Shown one piece after another: positions 15,603 to 22,943 of a DNA stretch of 23,199 nucleotides. The translations under genes were made by a program, and so were the position numbers. The stretch is from Bacillota bacterium (GTDB lineage: Bacteria; Bacillota; Clostridia; Peptostreptococcales; Anaerovoracaceae): assembly GCA_019420525.1 (NCBI GenBank), contig JAHZHA010000009.1, positions 1-23,199 of the forward strand, written 5' to 3'. Every line of letters begins with the position of its first letter. The stretch's first letter is position 1. Under the pieces are notes generated by a model, which worked only from the letters and a program-made list of their open reading frames with translations, made no database searches and was not told the DNA's origin.

Positions 15603-15648
15603 CTTCAAATCCTGTACCGTAAGATCCCGACATATCAGTATCATCGAC
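15603..15648 (-). pseudogene. 46-bp fragment of blaR1 sensor sequence
   Basis: 44 of 46 bases match 16992-17037 inside the blaR1 penicillin-sensor region, coding there for a VDDADMSGSYGIGFE-like stretch. The flanks do not match. It is a leftover of a second copy or of a recombination event. The rest of the spacer (15649-15797) includes an 8-bp GGGGCA-type inverted repeat near 15692-15707 but no supported gene. Confidence 0.7.
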
Positions 15649-15797
15649 TTCCAGTCGATTTGTCAAAATGAAAGCAAAAAGAATTTACGGGGGCATGCGT
15701 GCCCCTGTGTCTACAGCACCAAGATTTTACTGTATCGTTTCTTATGGATACATATTAAGATCCCCTGTGATGTATAATCTCGCAATATGAGTATCAC

Positions 15798-15836
15798 AAA
15801 AAGCCGCCTGTGGGGAGACATCTCCCTACGGACGGC
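15798..15836 (-). terminator. terminator of the second TA operon
   Basis: On the minus strand a long GC-rich stem (GCCG/CGGC at the base, GGGAGA/TCTCCC near the loop, with a few mismatches) is followed by TTTTT. It begins 7 bp after the toxin stop. Confidence 0.75.
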
Positions 15837-15842
15837 ATGCGA

Positions 15843-16154
15843 TCACTTTAGTAACCGATCATAATCTCGTCTTGCATATACTACACGAGCAACGGTCAAC
15901 AGTTTTTTCTCCTCATCTACCCAAAAAAATATCAGATAGTTTTTCACTGGAATCTTTCGGTATTCACGCTTCAATGGCCGAATGGGATGATAGGCTGAAG
16001 CTGCATACGGAAACGCACTCACACTTTCCACCGCGTCTACCAATTCTGTCGCCAAGCGATCTGCCGCATCCGGTCTTTGCAGTATTGTGCTGATATACTG
16101 CACAATTTCAATCATGTCTTTTCTGGCGGCAGGCAAATACTCTAATCGATACAC
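15843..16154 (-). CDS. RelE/ParE-family toxin
   Basis: 103 residues: MYRLEYLPAARKDMIEIVQYIST at the N-terminus, then a Pro/Tyr-containing middle and REYRKIPVKNYLIFFWVDEEKKLLTVARVVYARRDY at the C-terminus, the pattern of RelE/ParE toxins (usual length 85-105). The start is GTG 16154, with GGAGG upstream. It follows the antitoxin stop directly with no gap, so the pair is coupled. The cellular target (mRNA or gyrase) is not decided by sequence. It is only distantly similar to the toxin at 7458-7760. Confidence 0.88.
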   Translation of the reverse strand: MYRLEYLPAARKDMIEIVQYISTILQRPDAADRLATELVDAVESVSAFPYAASAYHPIRPLKREYRKIPVKNYLIFFWVDEEKKLLTVARVVYARRDYDRLLK

Positions 16155-16424
16155 CTATTTTCCTCCGATAGCATCTTTCATTGCCTTCAGCACATCCTTC
16201 GAGGAATAGCGTTGACCTGTCAGTTCAGCCTCTCTTTCCGCTTCCTGCAGCTTGAAATACACTTCACTCTCAAACTGCAAATTTTCAAACGCCTCTATGC
16301 TCAGGACAACCATATCACCGTATCCATTTTTTGTCAAAAAAACAGGTTGAGCCGTTTCATGCACAGTCTTTGAAATATCGGCAAAATTATTTCTCAAATC
16401 AGAAACCGGTCGAATCATCTTCAT
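16155..16424 (-). CDS. Phd/YefM-family antitoxin
   Basis: An 89-residue antitoxin: MKMIRPVSDLRNNFADISKTVHETAQPVFLTKNGYGDMVVLSIEAFENLQ is the YefM/Phd DNA-binding part, and the acidic/basic helical tail (LQEAEREAELTGQRYSSKDVLKAM) should bind the toxin. AAGGAGG is 9 bases before the ATG at 16424; the ATG at 16430 is only 3 bases from it, so 16424 is preferred. The open frame continues to 16514 but has no other signal. It probably represses its own promoter. Confidence 0.88.
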   Translation of the reverse strand: MKMIRPVSDLRNNFADISKTVHETAQPVFLTKNGYGDMVVLSIEAFENLQFESEVYFKLQEAEREAELTGQRYSSKDVLKAMKDAIGGK

Positions 16425-16476
16425 CGTCATTGCCCTCCTTGTAGTTATTTTATCATAATTATGCTCAAATACCAAC

Positions 16477-16656
16477 ATGATGAATCGAAAAAAGATCTGG
16501 ACAGTTATCTGCAAACAGTGCCACGGCAGATTTACCGTGATTGGAGGCGAATATATCCGGGAAGAACTCCGGTATATTCCGTCTCGGCTAAAGCTTTATC
16601 TTTGTCTTAATGTTTGCGATGACATTCATTGGATCATTCTCATAAACGCTTCTTAA
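16477..16656 (+). pseudogene. IS66-type transposase fragment
   Basis: A plus-strand frame reads ICKQCHGRFTVIGGEYIREE, then LRYIPSRLKLYL. This resembles the zinc-binding segment of IS66-family TnpC (CxxC, then IGxEYIREELxYIPA), which is normally inside a protein of around 500 residues. The second Cys pair and everything else is missing, and the frame drifts into unrelated residues before TAA. It is a short decayed mobile-element remnant between the TA operon and the blaR1 pseudogene. No terminal repeats seen. Confidence 0.5.
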
Positions 16657-16664
16657 AGTAAATT

Positions 16665-16692
16665 GGAGCCAGTTGAACGACCAACTGACTCC
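16665..16692 (-). terminator. terminator downstream of the blaR1 pseudogene
   Basis: GGAGCCAGTTG (16665-16675) and CAACTGACTCC (16682-16692) make an 11-bp stem with one G-U pair on the minus strand, followed by AATTTACTTT. Between it and the blaR1 stop lies a short minus-strand frame (16704-16789: ENLQERFRENAEKACELLSQ...) without a start, an unrecognised gene end. Confidence 0.65.
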
Positions 16693-16794
16693 AGACTACT
16701 AAATTATCCCGTTTGGATTCTTTCCTCAAGCTGAGATAACAATTCACAGGCTTTTTCGGCATTCTCTCTGAAACGTTCCTGCAGATTTTCCTAT

Positions 16795-18587
16795 TCATTC
16801 TTCAGAAATCAAAAGGGCATTCGCTACTGACATCAAATAGCTGCCTGAAGGATCTTCCTTGCTTATATCTTCATAGTATCGACTTATAGCAATAATAACC
16901 CTCTGGTCATCCAAATAACAATCACCTGCAAAAACGGCTGTTGCAGACAGCTGTACAATAGCACCGGGAATCGACGGGTCACCGGAAACCACTTCAAATC
17001 CTATACCGTAAGATCCCGACATATCAGCATCATCGACATAATCTTCCGATCTCTGCTGTAAATCATACTTCATCAGCTGCCTGAGCTGTGAATTTTCTTC
17101 TCTCATGAAAATGGAGCAATATGCATCCGCCAGATGATGTACCGAGATTTTCATATCCTGTCCAGATACACAGGATGCGATGCTGCTTTCACTGGCGGGA
17201 TCAAAATTCACAAATCCCTGTTTTTCCAACGTATTTTCGAGACTCGATATGTCTGTGTTTAAAGCGGCAGAAATCAGACCGATCTGCGAACTTTCTTTTA
17301 GTGCCTGTTTAAAGATTATTTCTTCCGGTTCCTCTTTCCAGTTTGAATAAGTTTCCTGTTCACCATTCTCATTGAAACATAAAATAGAGTTCCCCTTGAC
17401 TATAGAATCATACGTTACTTCACCGCCCGCCAGGATATCGGCGGCAATCACCGGTACGGCTGCAGAACCGGGAGTCACTTTTTCATCGATGTTTCCCTTT
17501 TGAGCTAATATATTTCCTGCTTCATCGAGAATCACGATATTCATTCCGGAATCCTGTAATCCAAGCGCCGTCAGCCTCTGATCCAGATCTTCCTGACTAA
17601 TCACCGCCTGATTCGCATCTCCGTTCTTATCACTGTCTCCGCTATTCCATAACGAATTATCATTTGCCGTCGCATACGCTCCGGTGCCTGCAGCTACGAC
17701 GATAAGACACGATATCAAAAGACAGACAGGAAATACGAGATTCCTTTTTTTGCTTTCCAGAATATTTGTTACCCGCTTCTTCAATACGGAAGCTCTCGAT
17801 GAAAAATAGACAGCATCGATTATTCTTCCCTTGGAAGCCATCTGTGCAAGCAATATGGAATAGGCTCTCTTTTCAGAAATACTGAGTTTTTTTGTGGCAT
17901 GTTCGTCGCAAAACAGCTCCATATCGAGGCTCAGTTTCTGATAGGCCATCCAGACAAAGGGATTCATCCAGAACAGAATCCGTATCAGTTTTGCCAGCAG
18001 AAGAACGATATGATGCCTGTATCGGATATGGCATCGTTCAATTTTATCGCAAATCGTGTCGTGCGTTTTACGCGGATATATGAATACAGGAAGTGGATCA
18101 GAAAAATCAAGATTCCGGCAAGCCAGACTCCAAAAAGTATCCGGGTAAAGTGGACATCTCTCATCCATTCCTCCGGATGCGGTATCTGCAGAAAATCCGG
18201 CGATATCGCTGCAATTTTATCCGGTAAACCGGTTCCGGCCATCGCCCTGCCATCCGAAACTGCAGGCGGTGCCGATAAATCATTCACAGCCGCCGTCCCG
18301 TCCGGAAACGTCTGAGTTACTACGGCATCTCCGGCCGTTGCTGTCTCATTCTGCCCGGATTTTCCGGATAAGAAGGAATATACCGCATGGAGCGGAAACT
18401 GGAGCGGAGAAACGAAAAAATACACCAGTCCGAAGCATACGATTCCCCATGCGAAGTAGGAAAATATCCTGGCATATCTTCGGATCAGAAATCGCACCGC
18501 CAAAACGACGAGGATGCAAAAAGTCAAAATGATATTTGCCTGTATCAGATATTTCGTTACAAAAGAGGTCATATGGAGAAGTTCCAT
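16795..18587 (-). pseudogene. blaR1: blaR1-type sensor/protease gene, broken by a 121-bp deletion
   Basis: Frame 1 (18587-17985) gives the first membrane segments and ends abnormally; frame 2 resumes at CHIRYRHHIVLL and runs to 16795. Compared with the intact paralogue, 121 bp (equivalent to 22017-22137) is missing near 18038, which shifts the frame and removes about 41 residues, including the His-Glu start of the M56 HEQCH zinc motif. The rest looks normal: a fourth membrane segment (LVFPVCLLISCLIVVAAGTG) and an extracytoplasmic penicillin-binding-type domain (about 250 residues). BlaR1 normally binds beta-lactam outside and cleaves BlaI inside. Here the protease function should be lost. It follows blaI by 30 bp, the usual operon. 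Confidence 0.82.
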
Positions 18588-18617
18588 CGTTTCAGCCTTT
18601 CTTTCTTAATCTGCCCG

Positions 18618-19004
18618 CTATCTGTCATCTTCTCCGTCATCTGCGTGCTTTCTGGCATACTGATCTATAATCTCCCGTATTTCATCTTCCTCTTTGTCGC
18701 TGATGGTAAAATTGCCGAGAAATGTCGCTAAAAAATCGGGAAGCGAGCCGGAAAACGCCCGGTCGATGAAAGCCTGAGCCTCCTCACGCTGACAGTCTTC
18801 TTTTGAGATCGTAGCCGTCACGACAGCGTTTTCATTTTTCACGTAGCCCTTGTCGATCAGGCGCTTGATCACCGTATAGGTCGTAGATTTTTTCCATCCG
18901 AACTGCTCCCGGCATAACTCGGCGAGAATGCCCGATCCCACCGGCTGTTTCTCCCATAGAATCATCATGAAACGGTAATCGGTATTGCTTAAAAGAAATT
19001 TCAT
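18618..19004 (-). CDS. blaI: BlaI/MecI-family repressor
   Basis: 128 residues, the normal length. The winged-helix DNA-binding domain covers about 1-75 (DYRFMMILWEKQPVGSGILAEL, GWKKSTTYTVIKRLIDKGYV). The C-terminal dimerisation half follows. The Asn-Phe pair at 98-99 (LGNFT) sits where BlaR1 is known to cut staphylococcal BlaI (Asn101-Phe102), so it is likely the cleavage site. The ATG at 19004 is preceded by GAGGTGA at good spacing. A BlaI-type operator lies in its own leader at 19028-19043. It is intact although its partner blaR1 gene is broken. Confidence 0.9.
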   Translation of the reverse strand: MKFLLSNTDYRFMMILWEKQPVGSGILAELCREQFGWKKSTTYTVIKRLIDKGYVKNENAVVTATISKEDCQREEAQAFIDRAFSGSLPDFLATFLGNFTISDKEEDEIREIIDQYARKHADDGEDDR

Positions 19005-19027
19005 TCTTCTATCACCTCTTCTTTTTA

Positions 19028-19085
19028 TTTTACTATTGTAGAATAGCTTTGGAATAATATATCAACAACTGATGTCCGTTGTCAA
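19028..19085 (-). promoter_or_regulatory. blaI promoter and operator
   Basis: TTGACA (19080-19085), an 18-bp spacer and TATATT (19056-19061) on the minus strand. The operator TTTTACTATTGTAGAA (19028-19043) is downstream of the -10, over the start-site region. It has the TTTTAC-N4-GTAGAA form shared with the hybrid blaR and SLH promoters. Confidence 0.7.
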
Positions 19086-19149
19086 TGACTTTTAAATCTG
19101 ATTTGAAAATTCCCCGATATTATATTCTTCCAGGCGCACACATGCAGAT

Positions 19150-19181
19150 GTTCGGCCCGTTGTTACGGGCCGAACGTTTTT
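19150..19181 (+). terminator. strong 11-bp hairpin with T tract on the plus strand
   Basis: GTTCGGCCCGT (19150-19160) and ACGGGCCGAAC (19165-19175) pair perfectly, followed by GTTTTT. The U tract is on the plus strand, although all neighbouring genes are on the minus strand. On the minus strand the hairpin lies 31 bp after the 79-residue gene and might still end its transcript. Confidence 0.7.
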
Positions 19182-19211
19182 CACTTTCCAGATTCGTTTT
19201 CTTCGTGATTT

Positions 19212-19451
19212 TCAGCTTTTCCGCAGCGGCGGCCGCATTTTAAATATGAAAACGGAACTGACTCCGACAGAAATACAGGAGATAAGCATCATCAGCTGCC
19301 TTAATGTAATCGCCTTTACATACTGCGTATGATCAGGTGCTTCATTTGCGGCCAAGATCGCGATTTCATTAAAATGCGCAGTGACCATTAAAAATATTGT
19401 CTGAAGGATAAAAATAGCCAGCACTTTTTTCATACTTCTTTTCTTTTTCAT
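19212..19451 (-). CDS. small membrane protein, 79 residues
   Basis: The N-terminus is basic (MKKKRSMKK) and is followed by a hydrophobic stretch (VLAIFILQTIFLMVTA); a second hydrophobic segment lies at about 50-70 (LRQLMMLISCISVGVSSVFIF), and the end is basic (RPPLRKS). The middle loop holds about 25 residues (HFNEIAILAANEAPDHTQYV). AAAGGAG lies about 10 bases before ATG 19451. It is probably the last gene in the transcript of the hybrid blaR and the lipoprotein-like gene. Function unknown. Confidence 0.65.
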   Translation of the reverse strand: MKKKRSMKKVLAIFILQTIFLMVTAHFNEIAILAANEAPDHTQYVKAITLRQLMMLISCISVGVSSVFIFKMRPPLRKS

Positions 19452-19515
19452 TTCAATAACGCTCCTTTCACCCTGTCGTCATCTGCATCTTCCGCTTCTT
19501 TTTGCCGGCATTTTT

Positions 19516-20577
19516 TCACTCCTTCGCCCCAGGTGTCATCTGATCCGGTTCGATCCACTGACTGCCGATTTTTACCGCTGTGACGTCTTCCGGCGTAATG
19601 GCTTTGCCGGCGTAATCCTTCATAGTCGTCGCGACCGTATTTCCCTCTGTGTGCCTGGCTGTCGACGAATTTCCCGCTTCCATGCCGTTCCAGCGGACCA
19701 TGTCCACGGTTATCGATTCATTGAATTCCTGATCATTCTCCGGCAGGGTACCGGTGCTGTCGCTCAGAACCAGCTCCGCGGAAACGCCGCTCATCGGCCG
19801 TACGGTCACTTTCGTCAGCGTCATTTCTACATTTCCGGCTGCCATAAACGGAATCGATCCGGTATATACGAGAGGCTCTCCCTTTACCGGTACCGTGATG
19901 CGGAAGTCAAAGGGCCCCGGAATCCCGCCGAAGTCCTGCAGATGTACGTCAAATATCTCCACATCCGAAGAAGTATCCAGCTGCATCAGCATGTGCTGGC
20001 TGCCGTCTTCCCCTTCAAAGGCGGTGAGTTCCTGGTAACCCTTGAGGAAATAGTCTCCGCTCTCCTGCTGCTCTTTCATATAGGCCAGATATTCTTCGAT
20101 CTCCTGGTCGCTGACGTCCGGCAGAATTTTTTTCAGTTCTTCTTTCGTCAAATAGGGGTACATGCCCGACTTTTCCAGTTCCAGCCGACCTGCGGACGGA
20201 GTGAGTCTGCTGTCACCCTCCACCGTAAAGGACAGGAGAATGCTTTCCTCATCCCGCATGGCGGCATCCAGTGTGACGGTCACTCCGTCTGCCGTTTGGC
20301 TGTCGCCTATCACCGTCAGCAGCTGCTGAGCCAGAGATTCCACCTGTTCGTCGCTCATTATTTTGGCGATGGAAGTGCCAAACCAGCCCCTCATGTCGGC
20401 TGCCGTCACCTCGGAATCTTTTCCGCCGGAGCTGCTGCCCTGCTCCTGATCAGTACTGCAGCCCGACGTCAGCAGAACCACCGTCAGCAGAAAGCACAGC
20501 GTGAGAATTGCCGACGACAGCACCGGTCTCTTTCTCGTAAATAATCTCTGCATCCGTCTTTTCATCCGCTCTAACAT
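19516..20577 (-). CDS. lipoprotein-like extracytoplasmic protein; same domain as the hybrid BlaR
   Basis: 353 residues from ATG 20577 (AAAGGAGGG 8 bases upstream); ATG 20583 is too close to that site and the frame to 20745 lies over the previous gene. The N-terminus is a long basic stretch (MLERMKRRMQRLFTRKRPVL), a hydrophobic segment and LTSGC, a possible lipobox with Cys40. A long basic run before a membrane segment is unusual for a signal peptide and resembles the region before the last membrane helix of BlaR/M56 proteins. The extracytoplasmic domain (MSDEQVESLAQQLLTVIG, VTVTLDAAMRDEESILLSFTVEG) recalls DUF4179/DUF5643-type domains, weakly. 733 bp is identical to the sensor part of the hybrid BlaR. 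It lies 107 bp downstream of that gene. Confidence 0.72.
   Translation of the reverse strand: MLERMKRRMQRLFTRKRPVLSSAILTLCFLLTVVLLTSGCSTDQEQGSSSGGKDSEVTAADMRGWFGTSIAKIMSDEQVESLAQQLLTVIGDSQTADGVTVTLDAAMRDEESILLSFTVEGDSRLTPSAGRLELEKSGMYPYLTKEELKKILPDVSDQEIEEYLAYMKEQQESGDYFLKGYQELTAFEGEDGSQHMLMQLDTSSDVEIFDVHLQDFGGIPGPFDFRITVPVKGEPLVYTGSIPFMAAGNVEMTLTKVTVRPMSGVSAELVLSDSTGTLPENDQEFNESITVDMVRWNGMEAGNSSTARHTEGNTVATTMKDYAGKAITPEDVTAVKIGSQWIEPDQMTPGAKE
19654..20386. repeat. 733-bp direct repeat, copy A
   Basis: Identical by line-by-line reading to 20841-21573, offset 1187 bp. It covers most of the extracytoplasmic domain of the lipoprotein-like gene. Outside these borders the copies still align but differ. 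Confidence 0.9.
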
Positions 20578-20690
20578 CTCCATACCCTCCTTTCCCGCAG
20601 TGCATTCCGCGCCGCCAGTCTTGAAAATCCATATACGCGATACGCGCTCTATATACGCTCTGTTTTCGCCTTTTTCCTGCTCCATATTTT

Positions 20691-22685
20691 TTACTCTGCC
20701 GCACTGCTGTCTCCGGCAGGCGTCATCTGATCCAGTTCGATCCACCGGCTGCCGATTTTTACCGCTGTGACGTCTTCCGGCGTAATAGCCTTGCCGGCAT
20801 AATTCCTCATGGTCGTCGCGACAGTATTTCCCTCTGTGTACCTGGCTGTCGACGAATTTCCCGCTTCCATGCCGTTCCAGCGGACCATGTCCACGGTTAT
20901 CGATTCATTGAATTCCTGATCATTCTCCGGCAGGGTACCGGTGCTGTCGCTCAGAACCAGCTCCGCGGAAACGCCGCTCATCGGCCGTACGGTCACTTTC
21001 GTCAGCGTCATTTCTACATTTCCGGCTGCCATAAACGGAATCGATCCGGTATATACGAGAGGCTCTCCCTTTACCGGTACCGTGATGCGGAAGTCAAAGG
21101 GCCCCGGAATCCCGCCGAAGTCCTGCAGATGTACGTCAAATATCTCCACATCCGAAGAAGTATCCAGCTGCATCAGCATGTGCTGGCTGCCGTCTTCCCC
21201 TTCAAAGGCGGTGAGTTCCTGGTAACCCTTGAGGAAATAGTCTCCGCTCTCCTGCTGCTCTTTCATATAGGCCAGATATTCTTCGATCTCCTGGTCGCTG
21301 ACGTCCGGCAGAATTTTTTTCAGTTCTTCTTTCGTCAAATAGGGGTACATGCCCGACTTTTCCAGTTCCAGCCGACCTGCGGACGGAGTGAGTCTGCTGT
21401 CACCCTCCACCGTAAAGGACAGGAGAATGCTTTCCTCATCCCGCATGGCGGCATCCAGTGTGACGGTCACTCCGTCTGCCGTTTGGCTGTCGCCTATCAC
21501 CGTCAGCAGCTGCTGAGCCAGAGATTCCACCTGTTCGTCGCTCATTATTTTGGCGATGGAAGTGCCAAACCAGTTTCTCATCTCTGACGCCGTCACGCCG
21601 GGGGTTTCCCCATCTTCATTATTCCATAACGGATTGCCGTTTGCCGCCGCATACGCTCCGGTACCTGCAGCTACGACAATGAGACAGGATATCAGAATCC
21701 CGACAGGAAGTATGATATTTCCTTTTTTATTTTCCAGAATATTTTTAACCCTCTTTTTCAATACGGAAGCTCTCGATGAAAAATAGACAGCATCGATTAT
21801 TTTTCCTTTTGAAGCCATCTGTGCAAGGAGCAAAGAGTACTCCTTCTTTTCGGAAATGCCCAGTTTTTTTGTGGCATGCTCATCGCAAAGCATTTCCATA
21901 TCGAGACTCAGCTTCCGGTAAGCGATCCAGACAAAGGGGTTTGCCCAGAAGAGAATCCGGATCAGTTTTGCCAGCAGAAGGACGATATGATGCCTGTATC
22001 TGATATGACACTGTTCGTGAGTCACAATCAGAGAGATCTCTTCTTCTTTCAGACCGTAAGGAATATATATTTTCGCATGAAAAACGCCAAATACAAACGG
22101 CGTCATATAACCGTCCAGTTCAAAGATGTTTTCCCGCAATTTTATCGCAAATCGTGTCGTGCGTTTTACGCGGATATATGAAGAAAGAAAATGAATCAGA
22201 AGAATCAATGCTCCGGCAAACCAGACGCAGAATAATATCTGAGCGGAGCGGTCTTCTCTCAGCCATCCCTCCGGATGCGGTATCTGCAGGAAATCCGGCG
22301 AAATCGCTGCAATTTTATCCGTCAAACCGTGTCCGGCCGTCTCGCCACCCTCCGGAACTGCAGGCGATGCGGATAAATCATTTACAGCCGCCGCGCCGTC
22401 CGGGGACGTCTGAGTTCCTGCGGTATCTGCAGCCAGGGATGTATCCTTCTGACCGGATTTGCCGGAAAGAAAAGAATATGCCGCACGGAGCGGAAGCTGC
22501 AGAGGAGAAACGAAAAAGTACACCAGTCCGAAGCACACGATTCCCCAGGCGCCGTACGAAAATATCCTGGAATACTTTCTGACCAGAAAACGCACCGCGA
22601 AAACGACGAGAATGCAAGAGGTTAAAATCATATTTGCCTGTATCAGATATTTCGACACAAAAGAGGCCATATCAAAAAGTTCCAT
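20691..22685 (-). CDS. BlaR1-like M56 metalloprotease receptor with a replaced sensor domain
   Basis: 664 residues. Residues 1-360 match the blaR1 pseudogene closely: membrane segments near 12-31, 40-60, 147-167 and 338-358, and the zinc protease motif HEQCH (223-227), intact here. After the last membrane helix (LISCLIVVAAGTGAYAA) the penicillin-binding domain is absent. In its place is a ~300-residue domain almost identical to the downstream lipoprotein-like protein. The family is known to receive a signal outside and cleave a BlaI-type repressor inside; here the signal is probably not a beta-lactam. The ATG at 22685 follows GAAAGGCGG. Its promoter has two BlaI-type operators. A blaI remnant lies just upstream. 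Confidence 0.88.
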   Translation of the reverse strand: MELFDMASFVSKYLIQANMILTSCILVVFAVRFLVRKYSRIFSYGAWGIVCFGLVYFFVSPLQLPLRAAYSFLSGKSGQKDTSLAADTAGTQTSPDGAAAVNDLSASPAVPEGGETAGHGLTDKIAAISPDFLQIPHPEGWLREDRSAQILFCVWFAGALILLIHFLSSYIRVKRTTRFAIKLRENIFELDGYMTPFVFGVFHAKIYIPYGLKEEEISLIVTHEQCHIRYRHHIVLLLAKLIRILFWANPFVWIAYRKLSLDMEMLCDEHATKKLGISEKKEYSLLLAQMASKGKIIDAVYFSSRASVLKKRVKNILENKKGNIILPVGILISCLIVVAAGTGAYAAANGNPLWNNEDGETPGVTASEMRNWFGTSIAKIMSDEQVESLAQQLLTVIGDSQTADGVTVTLDAAMRDEESILLSFTVEGDSRLTPSAGRLELEKSGMYPYLTKEELKKILPDVSDQEIEEYLAYMKEQQESGDYFLKGYQELTAFEGEDGSQHMLMQLDTSSDVEIFDVHLQDFGGIPGPFDFRITVPVKGEPLVYTGSIPFMAAGNVEMTLTKVTVRPMSGVSAELVLSDSTGTLPENDQEFNESITVDMVRWNGMEAGNSSTARYTEGNTVATTMRNYAGKAITPEDVTAVKIGSRWIELDQMTPAGDSSAAE
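20841..21573. repeat. 733-bp direct repeat, copy B
   Basis: Copy of 19654-20386, here forming the sensor of the hybrid BlaR. The lack of any base change, including third codon positions, points to a recent duplication or ongoing gene conversion. Confidence 0.9.
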
Positions 22686-22708
22686 CGTTTCCGCCTTTCT
22701 TTCCTGAT

Positions 22709-22762
22709 TTATCCCGCCTGCCCGTCATCGGCCCTGTCGTCTGTGTGCTTTTCGGCAGGCTG
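22709..22762 (-). pseudogene. 3' remnant of a second blaI
   Basis: On the minus strand this reads QPAEKHTDDRADDGQAG and TAA. The end of the intact BlaI is YARKHADDGEDDR, and the DNA between blaI and blaR1 (about 18590-18655) aligns with this stretch. Only the last codons remain; the left edge stops where the BlaI-type operator begins at 22763. Confidence 0.6.
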
Positions 22763-22816
22763 TTTTACAGTTGTAGATTATATTTTAATTCTACATTCGT
22801 AAAACTGAAATGTCAA
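22763..22816 (-). promoter_or_regulatory. promoter of the hybrid blaR with two BlaI-like operators
   Basis: TTGACA (22811-22816), a 17-bp spacer and TAGAAT (22788-22793) on the minus strand. TTCTACATTCGTAAAA (22789-22804) overlaps the -10 and spacer. TTTTACAGTTGTAGAT (22763-22778) lies just downstream, 26 bp from the first. Both have the TTTTAC-N4-GTAGA form. The promoter is about 100 bp before the start codon, with the blaI remnant in between. Confidence 0.8.
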
Positions 22817-22943
22817 TATTTTTACAATATATATTTTTTACCTGACCGGTCGGACGGTCATGTATCGGACCGCATGTCAGGACTGAAAATTCGAATCCCG
22901 GAGAACGGGCGAGAATTTTCCATACGTGCATCAAATACCTATC

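Noticed and set aside
15692..15707. GGGGCA/TGCCCC hairpin as a terminator
   Set aside because: No U tract on either strand and no gene ending just before it.
7753..16424. TA pairs as part of a larger phage-defence island
   Set aside because: Besides the dGTPase and the ATPase, no defence effector or recombinase is seen; the link is too weak to claim.
19651..21587. Plus-strand ORFs repeated in both copies of the 733-bp block
   Set aside because: Their repetition only reflects the duplicated minus-strand domain.
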